From positions 930,001 through 994,000 of the forward strand of contig JAHQRK010000003.1 in the NCBI GenBank assembly GCA_019828595.1: a stretch of DNA of 64,000 nt, in the 5' to 3' direction. The stretch is from Aphanomyces cochlioides. Taxonomy: Eukaryota > Oomycota > Saprolegniomycetes > Saprolegniales > Verrucalvaceae. The position numbers were made by a program, and so were the translations under genes. Positions 10,004 to 21,480 of this stretch are shown one piece after another. The stretch's first letter is position 1; each line of letters starts with the position of its first letter. The notes beneath the pieces are model-generated. The model had not been told where the DNA came from, did no database searches, and saw only the letters and a list, made by a program, of their open reading frames with translations.

Positions 10004-10679
10004 GACAGTCAAGTTGAATTTTCATGAAGATGTTCAAATTATACTAAGCCAGTGACTCCTTGTATATCTTGACCAAAACTCATCAATTTGACAAATGAGG
10101 CAACATGGAGACAAAACTTTGGCAAGTCGGCGAAGTCGATGGTTTCATGGCCAGCGGACTCGTCTACACGGCCAGAACGCAAGAACGCGCTTTGAGTTGA
10201 GTGAGGCAGCGATGTGGGAGCTTTTCATACATTAGAATGGTACCAGGACCCAATCCTTCAGTTCACACATTTCAAATGTCTTCATGGTCCAAGCTGTGCA
10301 CGATGTTCAATAGACAATGGAAGCAAAGACATCTTTCGAGATGGTGCAAGTCCTCGATACAGATAAGGTCAGTGTCCCTCTCGTCGTCAGAGAGAATCAA
10401 TGATTGTGGCACTTCAAATGGTGAAGGAATTAAGGGCAAAACCTGGGGGGTTATGAAGATGAAGATCATAGATTAGTTAATTGGATGACCAGGATCTGTC
10501 TGTGAAGAGCGCTCCCTCCAAACAACATCTCCCCGGAAGTCCTCACGTAGAGCAGGTCTTCATCAGCTGGCGTGGTGGCTCCGTCAGTCTCTTACCTCGC
10601 CATCGATAAGACAATCATGTTTTCCCACGATTGTGATCAAAAACGGTTTTGATGCTTTAGAAGACTACGAATGGATATT
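10004..10679. other. Intergenic with promoter of the S33 gene
   Basis: No coding sequence is recognised. It holds TCAAATGTC at 10272-10280, one of seven copies of this element in the window. The rest is unremarkable. Confidence 0.35.
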
Positions 10680-11959
10680 TCATTGTCGATCCTTCGGCAC
10701 GACGAGAGATCCACACCACGTCGCCTTGGTCTTCACTTCCTCCATTTGTCTCGCAAGGTTGTCAATGATAGACTCGGTCACGACGCCATTGCTCGTGGCT
10801 TGATAAAACTGCAGCGTGACGCGAATGGGAAAGTTGGGATCACGTTGGATATTGGCATGTTCGCTCAACTTTGGAAACGCACCGTGAGATGTGCCTAAAT
10901 ATTAAGGATGATTGAGTCCAAACAAACCGACAGCAAACTCACCTAAGCCAACCATGGCAGGCTCGACATCGGCAACTGCACGACATGAGTATACAACGCC
11001 TGGTGGAGGAGCTGATCGTAATACTGACTTCCTCTTCTTCTTTATCCCCATATCGAATATACTCGGTGACACCGATGCAGAGAATTCAGTTGTCCTTGTA
11101 ACACGACGGGGAAGAATAAGCGCCTCGTCGGTCATTGCTCCAGTCAGCTCAACACCACGTTTCGCTCGATCCGTGCTGAGACTCTCAGCTTTGAACGTGC
11201 GCTTCGTGCCGCGATCATTAAAGTACAAGATGTCTCCTCTGCGATTGCCTCCAATCACTTGAGCACTCGTGCCAGCATCCGTCGAAACAAGGACCAAGAC
11301 GGCAGGTGATGATGGCGTGGATTGGTAATTGTACAATCCAACATGGAAATCCACTTCTCCCGATGGAGGAATCGGCAAGAAACACGACTGCGTGCTCACC
11401 TAAGCTAGCTCATCAGTGACCACATTCATAGAGTATGATGGAGGTATCATTACCACGACTTGATCGTCCTTCTCCGGGATGTACAAGTTGTTGGTCAGTT
11501 CCGTGTACTTGGAGATGTTTTGGAGATAGTTTTCAAGAGAGATCTTGGTGAGAGGGACGTCGTAGGGGGATTCATTGCCGACAGAGACTTGAATCAACGA
11601 CGATGGGACGCTCATGATGGGATCTAAAGGCCGTCAGATCACTGACTCCAAAATATCAACGTACCTGAAAAGTTGGGAACACGAAGCACTGACATCCACA
11701 GATGATTCACGACAAGCGTCATATCGGAGATGCAAGGTCCCCAGCAGCTATTTTGGTATCTCGCACAGTCTTCCCACGAGACGTTGACAATATTGAGTCC
11801 ACGTTGGTTGGCCCATTGCTGTGCCTGTGGGTCACGCGACAAGTTGTGGACGCTTTTGACAGCATCCGCTGTGTTGTTCTTTGAGACTTGCTCAGTGTTT
11901 GTCGATTCCGCTGGAGAGTTAAAGAGCTTTTTGGACTTGGAGACGAACGAGTTCCACAT
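10680..11959 (-). CDS. Uncharacterised conserved protein, tandem copy 1 (4 exons)
   Basis: Exons 11665-11959, 11454-11623, 10943-11399 and 10680-10894 join in phase to 378 residues. Conserved-looking blocks are WANQRGLNIVNVSWEDC, WGPCISDMTLVV, STQSCFLPIPPSGEVDF and LVSTDAGTSAQVI. I believe similar proteins occur in bacteria and other protists, but no function is known to me. The second intron (54 bases) carries in-frame stops, so an unspliced reading would look truncated. The third exon's C-terminal half differs from copy 2, while 651 bases in the middle, introns included, are identical to it. No signal peptide or membrane segment is seen. Confidence 0.82.
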
Positions 11960-12689
11960 GATCACTTGCGATAGAGAATTGAAAAATGATCTGAGGAATG
12001 CTAACGTGGCATTACGACCATGCGATACCAACACTCACATGTCATCGTTCATGAGACGAACTGGACGAGAACTTCTTGTTCGCTCTGTTGGATGCAAGGA
12101 GTGACGAAGATGACGGCATTAAGACTCTCGCGAGTAGTCCATGGTATGTGCGAATTGGTGGAGCTGTCATTGCCTATGTGGTTTCGTGGCTTTTACGATG
12201 TAATTCAATGGAAGTCAGAGACGGGTGACTTTGGAAAGCGTGAGGTGATAACAGTGGGGACTTTGTCTCGTCATGGAGTCTAAGCTATGTGTTCGCAGTA
12301 CTGTTGAACGTGTACGCTGTGGAGAGCAAACTCCGAATCGATTCACCGATCAACTCGAATTAGCATTTCACCAACGACATCTGACGGTGGAGGTGCTTTT
12401 CATGGTCTCTCAGAGCTCTCTCTCTCTTTGGAGGCATGTTCTAGAGAGAAGGTGTCTTACAAGAGGCTCTTTAGGGCTCTGCGTGCAATATTGACGTGTT
12501 TGAGAAGGTATTGTTCAACGTTGTTGGATCGATTTCCCAGCGGGGACACTTCGACATCGCCGATGAGTAAGCTGGCATCGAATCGCTTCATGCTGTAGGC
12601 CATGAGAGATCATTTTTCTGTTGTTTGGGTTACAAGCTGATTAGCAGTACTGTCTGTTATTCAAAGTTAAAGGAGTCGATGAACGCTCG

Positions 12690-12765
12690 TTGTGGTGGCC
12701 ATTCCGAGGTAACAACGAGAGATCCACACAACGGCGCCATCGTCTTCAATGGGAGATTCTTGAGT
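12690..12765 (-). pseudogene. Remnant of a third copy of the tandem gene (last exon)
   Basis: The stretch ACAACGAGAGATCCACAC followed by a diverged version of GGTCTTCACTTGCGCC matches the last exon of both flanking copies (10700-10745 and 12945-12990). The rest of the gene is not recognisable. The surrounding 11960-12921 has no other coding sequence that I can support. A further shared string near 12230 and 12805 (GTGAGGTGA...) suggests duplicated flanking DNA. Confidence 0.5.
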
Positions 12766-12921
12766 CGGCATGCAACAGCCGTTGAATGAGGGACATTTGA
12801 AAAGTGTGAGGTGACAAATATGTGATGGATAGCCAAAGGATTGCAGTCTTGTTCAAAGCCTCGATTGTATCGAGTAACTACGAATGGGATCCTTAGATCT
12901 CTTTAAAGAAGACCAGGAGCG

Positions 12922-14222
12922 CTAGTTGCTGGGGTCATTCTGACGCACAACGAGAGATCCACACGACATGGCCTTGGTCTTCACTTGCGCCATTTGCCTT
13001 GCAAGCTTGCCAATTATAGAGTCTGTCACAACGCCGTTGCTCGTGGCTTGATAAAATTGCAACGTGGCGCGTATGGGAAAGTTGGGATCGCGTTGGATGT
13101 TGGCATGCTTGCTTAGCTTTGGAAACGCACCATGCGATGAACCTAAACGTCAAGTTGAGAGCAGTCACAGCATGGATAGAAAATTCTTGCCTAAGCCAAC
13201 CATGGCCGGCTCAACGTCTGGTGGTGGAGGACAAGAGTATGCAACGTCTCGCCGAGGAGCCGATCTCGTCATTCCAGGCATGGGTAATGACGACAAGAAA
13301 GATTTGGGACTTGAAGCAGCAATCCAGGGATCTCCATACACCCTCGCAGGTTCAGAGCGCTTGATCAGTGGAATCTGGACGATCATGATATAGTTGCGAG
13401 CTTCTTCCTCGTCGGTCATTTCTCCAGTCAGCTCAACACCACGTTTCGCTCGATCCGTGCTGAGACTCTCAGCTTTGAACGTGCGCTTCGTGCCGCGATC
13501 ATTAAAGTACAAGATGTCTCCTCTGCGATTGCCTCCAATCACTTGAGCACTCGTGCCAGCATCCGTCGAAACAAGGACCAAGACGGCAGGTGATGATGGC
13601 GTGGATTGGTAATTGTACAATCCAACATGGAAATCCACTTCTCCCGATGGAGGAATCGGCAAGAAACACGACTGCGTGCTCACCTAAGCTAGCTCATCAG
13701 TGACCACATTCATAGAGTATGATGGAGGTATCATTACCACGACTTGATCGTCCTTCTCCGGGATGTACAAGTTGTTGGTCAGTTCCGTGTACTTGGAGAT
13801 GTTTTGGAGATAGTTTTCAAGAGAGATCTTGGTGAGAGGGACGTCGTAGGGGGATTCATTGCCGACAGAGACTTGAATCAACGACGATGGGACGCTCATG
13901 ATGGGATCTAAAGGCCGTCAGATCACTGACTCCAAAATATCAACGTACCTGAAAAGTTGGGAACACGAAGCACTGACATCCACAGATGATTCACGACAAG
14001 CGTCATATCGGAGATGCAAGGTCCCCAGCAGCTATTTTGGTATCTCGCACAGTCTTCCCACGAGACGTTGACGAAAGAGAGGCCGCGTTTCTTGGCCCAT
14101 TCCTTTGCTTTTGGGTCGTATGAGAGGTTGCGCACACTCGAGGCTGCGTCGGAAGAAGCATTGCCTGAGACTGAGTCTCCAGATAGTTCGTTGGCCACTG
14201 AGCGAATGAAGTTGCTCCACAT
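12922..14222 (-). CDS. Uncharacterised conserved protein, tandem copy 2 (4 exons)
   Basis: Exons 13949-14222, 13738-13907, 13191-13683 and 12922-13142 give 385 residues. The same blocks as in copy 1 are present (KKRGLSFVNVSWEDC, WGPCISDMTLVV, STQSCFLPIPPSGE). The C-terminal part of exon 3 (DEEEARNYIMIVQIPLI...) looks better conserved here than in copy 1, so copy 2 may be the ancestral form. The third intron starts with GC (AG-GCAAGA), a rare but legitimate donor. N-terminal and C-terminal parts differ from copy 1 by ordinary divergence. Function unknown. Confidence 0.82.
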
Positions 14223-14596
14223 GATCTCCTCGGATGTCGAAAGCCAAGTGAGTTGACAATTGACCAAAGATAGGTTTCAAGCGACCACGCGTCATCTACA
14301 CTCACAAACTCAGCGGTCAAGCACGGATCTCTGGACGAAAATTCTCGTTCGATAGAATGAAACTTTCTGCACCTTGGCGACATGCATTCGAGTATGGCGG
14401 TGTTACAGATATCCTTCTGCCTTGCGTGATGGAAAGACTGTGGCTTTGGGTTATCTTGCATGGTTCAAACGGGAAAGACATAGATGAGTGCTCGTTCAGT
14501 CATAACTGATCTCTCTAGGACGACGAATGGCATGAACGAGTAGTCGAGTCAACTAAAGCTCGTAAAGCTTGTCTGTCCTTCGATAGTATAGGCATA
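14223..14596. other. Intergenic
   Basis: The DNA just upstream of copy 2 weakly resembles the DNA upstream of copy 1 (near 12030-12110), consistent with shared 5' untranslated sequence. No other feature is seen. Confidence 0.3.
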
Positions 14597-16444
14597 TCAT
14601 GTTAGAAATAACTTGACGACTTCACGGACAGGAGCACGGCAGACGGGGCATTTCCGTGATGTGCGGACTAATTTGTCAGCACATGGAACACAGACCGCGA
14701 CGTGGCCGCATGGAACGCACACAGTCTGCTTGATTCGGTCGAGACATACAACGCATTCTTCTCGATTGGAATGGGCGAGATCTCGTTCATCCTCTTCAAA
14801 CTCCATGGATGGTGATGGAGCTGATGGCGCGATCTCTTGCTGACTGTCATAGTCGATCACAATATTCAATTCTTTTCGTTGAGTCGTTGGAGTCCAAGTT
14901 GGAGCCGATGCTGCGAACGCCGTCGGTGGCTTTGTTGGAGCTTCCAAGTTGTGCAAACTTTGTTTTTTCGAGGGAAGACCTGGGTGCTCTTTGCGGAGGT
15001 CACCCGGTGACATAAACGGATCAACAGCTGCTGCTTCCTATACACAAGTGAGCCCACGTCGAAGGCCATGGACTTACCAACTGCTGTGTGAGGAAATGCG
15101 ACCATGCGTCAAAGCCAGCTTCGTTGAAGGCAGCGAGGATTGTCGAGCCAATTTGTATTGAGAATGGCTTGGAAGCTGACGTTCGTTTTAGCATTATGGG
15201 CTTGTGAATATCGAAGGAGAAGACGACTCTACCATGACGGTGAGTCGCTTGAGAGAAATCCACGGAAACGTACTCTGGCACGGGGCGACGCAGGCCTTGA
15301 TCGACATCATGTAGAGCCATCTGAAGCATTTGAGGCGATCCAGTGCGTAGGACGAGGGCATATCTCGGTGTCCATTGTCCATCTCGAAAGTGGTTGATCC
15401 AGCCTTCAAAGACTTTGCAACGCTAGGCAGATGCATAGTCGTCATAGCCTCACGGGGCTTGCTTACCTGCTCAAGCACTTCGATGCAGCGAGCGACGTCT
15501 GTTGCGGCTGCTGCTGTTTGACTCCGCACGACTTGCCGTGCCATTTCCAATGGACTTTGACCTTTGCCGTTGATTGTATACGGTGATTGTTGTCGAGGAT
15601 GTCGAATGAGTAAAGCCGCTGCAGCAACATTGCCATGAAGGCAAGCTAAGTGAAGAGCAGAGTTGCCAAATCGGTCTTGAGCTGCTGTTCTTGCGCCGCG
15701 ATCCAGGAGAAAATGAGCGCAATTGACATGACCGCGGGAGATTGCAATGAGAAGCGGGGTGAAGCCATCGGCATCAGTAAATTCAAGCATTTCCAGCAGC
15801 TCATGACGATGTCGTTGGCCGATTACGCGGACCAGAGCATCAACGCTGCCTTCGCTGGCTGCTCGGTAGAGAACATCGCTAGGTTCAGCAGGTGCTGGTG
15901 GAGTTTGTTGGTTGATGACGACCTTGCGCTCAGAGTCTTCGTTGCCAAATTTCAGTACAATCGGAGTCGTCTTGTGGTGGCGCTCCATGTGGGCCACGGC
16001 CTTTTGGATATTCTTCTCGATTTTATGTGCCCATTCTATTCCTTTCTTGGATGCGTCTTTTTCCATTCGAATGGCATCTCTTTCTCGATGACGGAGTTCT
16101 CTCTCTCGTTTTCTTGCCTCCTTCTCGCGGAGTTTCGCTTCTTTCTGTTGAAGCTTACTCATTTCCCTGTGATATTCAGCAATGCGTTGGCTTTCCATGG
16201 CTTGACGTTCCATTGCTGCCCTCGCTCGCTCTTCAGATGCTCGACGCAGACGATCTTCTTGGGCCGAAAGTTTGGCTGCAGCGGCCTGGACTTTGGCAGC
16301 CGCGCGATCCCCGATTGTCGACAGATGCGCCGTCTGCTTCTCCAACGAATCTGCAATACTGACGCCTAAGCCATCCAGGCTCTGGCCCAGCTGATTGCCA
16401 AAGCTCGTCATTCGCTCGCCTAATCGCCACGCCGTCTCGCTCAT
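14597..16444 (-). CDS. Ankyrin-PH-RING protein (3 exons), paralogue A
   Basis: Exons 15467-16444, 15078-15422 and 14597-15037, all whole codons, encode 587 residues. The order is a long charged coiled coil (about 50-165, EKEARKRERELRHRERD), ankyrin repeats (about 195-320; DGFTPLLIAISRGHVN, GNSALHLACLHGN), a PH-like module (WINHFRDGQWTPRYALVLR ... AGFDAWSHFL) and a C-terminal RING (CVVCLDRIKQTVCVPCGH...CPVCRAPV). The Cys/His pattern CxxC...CGH..VC..C...CxxC fits a RING of the MUL1/IAP type, so it is a likely E3 ubiquitin ligase. It is divergently transcribed from its paralogue at 17203. GACATTTGA lies about 140 bases upstream on the gene strand. Confidence 0.87.
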
Positions 16445-17202
16445 GCCCAGCTAAAAAAGTCCTCTGTCTCAATGCTAACATTTGATTGGCTGTTTCCGAA
16501 CCATAGGCATTCACTTGAACATTGTATTATCCCGACCATTGCAATAGTATTTCAAACGCATGTTTAGACAGTTGCAATAGTATTTCAAATGTCCTGATTT
16601 CTAGACCAGCTTGTGGATGGTCGGTCTTCTCTGATTTCGCTATTGTTGTATCTTCACCCTGTAGTAACCCCTGTAATCCCTGCATACAAGAGGCATCACG
16701 GCCACTGGTTCGGTTCAAGAACGAGGAGAATCCTGGCTCTCCAGAAAATCAGGAACGAGATATCTCAATCGCAGTCATGTGCATCGTCGAATTCGCTCCA
16801 ATTACTCCCCTTTCCTAGAGACCAGCCTCCCACGATAAGCCCCCCCCAGCTTGTACGCCATCTATTTCACTACACCGCCTTCTGTTATAACACCTTCGAG
16901 TCCAAGCCCTGGACATATTCCTCCTCAAAGGAACTACCCACAGAAGCGACGTAAGTAAGTCTGCCTTCAAAACTCCCGTGGAACCATTTCATATCATTTA
17001 TCGCAGACTCAAGGTGGTGGAGCTGGCATGTGGCGAAAACAGAGTCCAGCATTGCAATAATCTTGCTCAGGAATTGCAAGAAGTCAAAGAACATACATTT
17101 GCAAAGATTGTTGGCCAATCTAACAAGCATTCCTGCATTTCTTACCAACATTCCCGTTCAGCTGGGTGCTTTTCGCGCATTTCCAAATTTGCAACCAAGC
17201 CG
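16445..17202. promoter_or_regulatory. Shared region between divergent ankyrin-PH-RING genes
   Basis: About 760 bases separate the two start codons. TCAAATGTC is at 16585-16593. A GTAAGTAAG string at 16951 followed by TTATCGCAG near 17005 could be an intron in the 5' leader of the right-hand gene. The open frame of that gene extends left to 16978 but has no ATG before 17203. Confidence 0.45.
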
Positions 17203-18669
17203 ATGCACCACTTTGCGCGCCAAGTTGAGCATCAGGCCAAGAATGTCGAGCGCCACGCACGAGCTCTTGGTGCGCGCGCTGAAGAGCTTGGGCAGCATGT
17301 TCAGCAACGAGCATCAGAAATCGAAGCGTCTGTTCGCAACAACCAAGGCAAGGTCGTTTTCAAACTCGACGATGTGTTCAAATGGGTGAAAAACACATTT
17401 GGCGACAATACCGATACGGTGTACGACTGCGCAAAGAACAATGACTTGCAAGCGCTTCTTCAAATTCTCGAAAGCGCAGATCCGAACGTGCGACCCAAAC
17501 TACTCGAGTACAAAGACTCCCGGGGCCGTACACCACTTATGATTGCGTGTTCCAACAACTTTGAAGTGTGTGTGCAGATTCTATTGGAGCATGGTGCGTT
17601 CATTGATGCCACCGATATCAGGGGCAATACGCCCCTCCACCATGCTTGTAAGGATGGTGCTGCACGAGTTGTCGAATACCTAACATCGCTCCCGGGTGTA
17701 AGTCCCTACCTCTTGAATACCCGAGGCCTATCTCCCCTCGAAGTTGCGCGACGGAGCGTTGAAACAGGGACCCCGGGTGCTGCCGCATGCGTTCAACTAA
17801 TGGAAGCTCGCACGCAAGTATTTCAAGGATGGCTCTACGAAAGCACCGAGAATATTGGCTCGGCGTTGCTTGGAATGAGCTCTTTGCAGTCTTGGACCAA
17901 GCGATTTGTACTTGTTTTGCGCGTCGGATCGCCTCTTTTCCTCGAAATGGCTTTCTTTGATGTAATTCAAGGTCAAAGATCTCCATTGCCCTCGTCGACA
18001 TTGATGCTCCATGTGCCATCGCCAGTCACGTTGCACACGAAGAACAAACTATTCGATGCCAAGCCATTTGCAATCACAGTGCGAGGTGCTCGCAAAACTG
18101 GGCCAGGAATCGTCGGTTCTCTTCGCTCGTGTGAGTTGGCGGCGACTGATCAAGCTTCTTTCCATGCTTGGGCAACATTTCTCGCTGGAGGTGGAGTCAC
18201 TACAGCTTTGTCGGATCCATCTTTGACGACATATTCGGTGCCTCCTCTTGTCCAAGCTCAGATGCCTCAACCGACTGTCTTCCAAAACCCAGTGCCGCCG
18301 CTTCCATCCATGGCGCCAAATCAAGAAATTATGCCTGAAGCTCCTTCTCAATTTCAAACACCTCTGCAGGCTCCCCCTGCCGCTACTCCAGTTCAAAAGA
18401 CTGTTGAAGTCTATGAGCCTCCCTCAGTTCCGACAGTAGTGGCCGCGTCGGCTCCACCACTTGAAGATCATTCCTCAGATTACCAGCCTGAAGAATCTAT
18501 CCCTCGTGAGTGCGTCGTCTGCTTTGACGGTCCTCAGAACGCTGTCTGCGTGCCGTGCGGCCACGCTGCCGTGTGCATGCGTTGCGCCGAGCAGATCAAG
18601 CATTCAACCAAGCAATGCGCGGTGTGTCGAGCCGATGTCCGTGAAGTCATTCAGCTCTTCCACGTCTAG
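17203..18669 (+). CDS. Ankyrin-PH-RING protein, paralogue B
   Basis: ATG 17203 opens a 488-residue single-exon frame. An N-terminal helical region (RQVEHQAKNVERHARALG...) replaces the long coiled coil of paralogue A. Ankyrin repeats follow (about 80-190; GRTPLMIACSNNFEVC, GNTPLHHACKDGAARV), then a PH-like domain (about 210-335; WTKRFVLVLRVGSPLFLEM, FHAWATFLAG), a Pro/Gln-rich linker, and a C-terminal RING (CVVCFDGPQNAVCVPCGH...CAVCRADV). It probably acts as an E3 ligase recruited by the ankyrin and PH modules. The open frame extends upstream to a GTG at 16978, so a spliced 5' exon is possible. Confidence 0.85.
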   Translation: MHHFARQVEHQAKNVERHARALGARAEELGQHVQQRASEIEASVRNNQGKVVFKLDDVFKWVKNTFGDNTDTVYDCAKNNDLQALLQILESADPNVRPKLLEYKDSRGRTPLMIACSNNFEVCVQILLEHGAFIDATDIRGNTPLHHACKDGAARVVEYLTSLPGVSPYLLNTRGLSPLEVARRSVETGTPGAAACVQLMEARTQVFQGWLYESTENIGSALLGMSSLQSWTKRFVLVLRVGSPLFLEMAFFDVIQGQRSPLPSSTLMLHVPSPVTLHTKNKLFDAKPFAITVRGARKTGPGIVGSLRSCELAATDQASFHAWATFLAGGGVTTALSDPSLTTYSVPPLVQAQMPQPTVFQNPVPPLPSMAPNQEIMPEAPSQFQTPLQAPPAATPVQKTVEVYEPPSVPTVVAASAPPLEDHSSDYQPEESIPRECVVCFDGPQNAVCVPCGHAAVCMRCAEQIKHSTKQCAVCRADVREVIQLFHV

Positions 18670-18721
18670 CAATTGAGATTTAATTTAAGAACTTATTCCC
18701 TGAGATTTGGTGTTTTGATAT

Positions 18722-19693
18722 TCATAGCACGACATCCCGCAACGCCGTGCCATCGCATTGGACTTGCTTGAGCAGTGGACACTCCAGAGTCATCCCCGAC
18801 GGTGAAAGTGCTGTACTGCCTGTGAGATTTAGCCTTGTCAGTCGAGGGCAGTCCAAGTAGAGCACGACGAGCGACGTGAGCATGGTAAAGCTCACGGATT
18901 GCAACTGACTAGCGCATACAACAGCTTGTTGCAGGTGGCCACAGAGTTGAACGTTGAGCAGCTTCAGTGCTGGGACTTGGAGCTAACGTAGCACATCAAT
19001 CTACAGGGAGGTTTGCGCCATTCTTACCTCCAGGAAGGAGAGCTGAGCACATCGATCGAGGAGCAACGTGTGAAGTTCAGGGTGATGGACGCACTGAAAG
19101 CGGACGAGTGCATTAGATTGTGAAAAGTTGACTGACTGAAGACGCGGAGCAGCAGCAAGGAGGGCGTCAAACTCGACGAAGGATGGACATGCCGTGACAG
19201 CAACTTCAGTAAGAGATTGTGTTGGAGGAAACGAAAGACTTCGCAGCATCAGATTGTACCTGAAGACAAGCGTCTCAATCACAGGAAGCTTCAATTGCGG
19301 ATCTGCAAGACCGTGACTGCCTTCCACGTGAAGATGGCGGAGCTGTGGTGCATGAGACGTCAGAGACGCAAGGTGGTCGTCTGCGAGACACACGACATCA
19401 TGAAGCGACACTTGCTGCAACGAGTGGAACTTCATCAAGTGAAACAAGCAAGCAGGTAGTGCAAACGACCGGTGCAGTCGGAGTTCGTGAGCATGTCGAT
19501 AGAACGGTGCAAGCTTGGCGTACGAGCTTTCGTCGTCAATGTCAGCCAGATCAAGGCATTGCGAATGCATAGCCGAGAGATAGAAAGATTTGTTCAGCGA
19601 GGAGAGACGGACAACATCCAATGGCCCAAGGAAGCTCAGGACCAGTCGCTGGATCACTTCCATATCGTGCCACGCTCGAGTGTGCACTTCCAT
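18722..19693 (-). CDS. F-box/leucine-rich-repeat protein (2 exons)
   Basis: Exons 19028-19693 and 18722-18982 join in phase to 308 residues. The N-terminus MEVHTRAWHDMEVIQRLVLSF continues LGPLDVVRLSSLNKSF, an F-box-like helix set. Irregular leucine-rich repeats follow (LRHLHVEGSHGLADPQLKL, LHTLLLDRCAQLSFLEV, LKLLNVQLCGHLQQAVV). F-box/LRR proteins usually select substrates for SCF ubiquitin ligases. ATG 19693 was taken rather than 19750 because a TATCCGGATA element lies between them, at 19736-19745. The F-box assignment is weaker than the LRR one. Confidence 0.72.
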
Positions 19694-19735
19694 GTCTGCT
19701 GGATGTCGAATTGTGCACTGGAACAACGAACTATC

Positions 19736-19745
19736 TATCCGGATA
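19736..19745. promoter_or_regulatory. TATCCGGATA palindrome upstream of F-box/LRR gene
   Basis: Perfect 10-base palindrome, 43 bases before the chosen start codon at 19693. The same core recurs before five other genes in the window. Confidence 0.55.
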
Positions 19746-20327
19746 AACATATCTCAATATTCGGACTGCTGGGAGCATTACGTCTCATCAACGTTTACTC
19801 ATAGTTCACACTCAATCTTGTCCATACACTCCTCGTTAGCCGCTCACCAGCTAGCCTTAAAGTCAATTGAGCTTCCACGGATCCGTGTTATGCGGTAGAC
19901 GAGCTGACAGCGTCACAAGGGATACGAAGAGGAACATGGATCCTTGCTCATAGCTTTGAAAGTATACTTTCATCTCCTGTCTTTGTCGTACGGTATCCAA
20001 TATACTGCAGATTGGAGGCAACTTGGCGGCCAACGATTCCATGAAGAGACGACCGAATACACTCAACTAATCAGTGAGCTAATGACTGTCCACGCCAGAT
20101 CCAGTCGGCCAAATTACTGCATGGAAATCCAGCCCATCCAACTCCCTGGCTCCTCCATAAGAACATTCATAGCTACCAAGGGATGGAGCCGTGAAGCCCA
20201 TGCAAAACAGGCATTGCGCATGAGCTTATGCCACCAAGAACAGCCAGTGCAGGTCTGATAGCGAGTGCTGGTTGGCAAGAGGTCGAACGAAGTTTGGCTT
20301 GTCAACTGAGTGTTTGAGAAATCCAAT

Positions 20328-20381
20328 TTATCCGGACGCACCAAGTTCGACCCATCCGGATAAGATAATTTTTATCCGGGA
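20328..20381. promoter_or_regulatory. Cluster of three TATCCGG elements upstream of the SLT11-like gene
   Basis: TTATCCGGA (20328-20336), ATCCGGATAA (20354-20363) and TTTATCCGGGATA (from 20371) lie 74-127 bases before ATG 20455. The remaining sequence from 19751 to 20454 holds no coding sequence that I recognise. Confidence 0.55.
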
Positions 20382-20454
20382 TATTAGAATAAATAGTGTG
20401 TCAACACTATTTTCATTTTCGTGGTGTGAACCACACGCAACCAACGAGAGAACC

Positions 20455-21258
20455 ATGACGGAGCGCGGCATGGGGATCAAGACCGACACGTTCAAGCACG
20501 CGTGGGAAGGAGGAGACAAAGACTCTTTTCCGCAGCTGTGTGAAGCGTGCTTGGGTGAAGACCCATATGTCCGCATGATCAAGGAAATGCACGGCAAGGC
20601 ATGCAAGATTTGCGATCGACCGTTCACAGTGTTTCGATGGAAACCAGGGAAGAAAGCACGATACAAGAAGACAGAGATTTGCCAGACATGTGCAAAGCTT
20701 AAAAATGTGTGTCAGACATGCGTCTTGGATCTGCAATACCATTTGCCAGTGCAAGTCCGTGATGCCTTCTTGGCTGAATCAGAAAGACAAGATGTACCAG
20801 AAAGCGAAGCCAATCGTGAATGGTTTGCCCAGCAGCACAACGCCATGTTGGAAGATCAAGGAGTAGTGTCAGCTTATGGCAAGTCAGCTGCTCCAAGCCA
20901 AGCTTTGCTTCGAATGGCACGATTAGATCCTTACTACAAGCGCAATCGCCCACATTTGTGCTCGTTCTTTGCACGGGGCGAGTGCAAACGCGGTGAAACA
21001 TGTCCATATCTGCATGAAATGCCAAAGGACAAGGCAGATCCATTGTCCAAGCAAGACATCAAAGATCGATTCCATGGCAGGAATGATCCTGTTGCTGAAA
21101 AACTCTTTGCCAAACATGGTGGAGGCAGCGAACTGAAGATCAATCGACGTCGACGTGGCATCCCCCCACCGCCCCCTCCACCCATCACGGAGCAAAAGAA
21201 CCAGTCGGTCGTGCCAGCGCATATTCCACCACCTCCTCCTGGACCCCCTCCATCCTAG
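20455..21258 (+). CDS. Pre-mRNA splicing factor, SLT11/ECM2 (RBM22 N-terminal) type, lacking RRM
   Basis: The 267-residue protein closely follows RBM22/SLT11. The N-terminal zinc module has [30 protein letters not shown] and [18 protein letters not shown]. After [13 protein letters not shown] comes the CCCH finger ([16 protein letters not shown]), then [17 protein letters not shown]. In RBM22 an RRM follows; here the protein ends in polyproline (PPPPPPP and [10 protein letters not shown]) with a stop. Family members sit in the active spliceosome and contact U6 and the intron. A CWC2-type protein with an RRM is encoded at 47552-48868, so the two may share the RBM22 role as in budding yeast. 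Nothing RRM-like is seen downstream. Confidence 0.9.
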   Translation: MTERGMGIKTDTFKHAWEGGDKDSFPQLCEACLGEDPYVRMIKEMHGKACKICDRPFTVFRWKPGKKARYKKTEICQTCAKLKNVCQTCVLDLQYHLPVQVRDAFLAESERQDVPESEANREWFAQQHNAMLEDQGVVSAYGKSAAPSQALLRMARLDPYYKRNRPHLCSFFARGECKRGETCPYLHEMPKDKADPLSKQDIKDRFHGRNDPVAEKLFAKHGGGSELKINRRRRGIPPPPPPPITEQKNQSVVPAHIPPPPPGPPPS

Positions 21259-21480
21259 TTTAGGTTTCCCCTCCATTTCAATTGGTAATATAAAGAAGAT
21301 GGCTATCTAAGTATCGAGAGCTTTCCAAGGCAGAGCTCGCTGATGCATCCAGACTTAAGAGCGCACGGACCGACCTCAGGGATCATGAAGAGAGGCCAGG
21401 CCCCCCTACAAAGCGACGGAATCATACCAACAACTCGTTCAAGGCCAACGCATTTTATCAAACATGTAGCATTATGTAAT

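Noticed and set aside
11400..11615. Apparent stop codon inside the tandem gene (reads ...VVTDELA then TAG)
   Set aside because: The stop lies in a 54-base intron (11400-11453, GTAATG...TTAG). Splicing joins VV to STQSCFLPIP in phase, so the gene is not broken there. The same holds at 13684-13737.
15650..16369. 239-residue + strand frame
   Set aside because: Shadow of the ankyrin-PH-RING exon 1 on the other strand.
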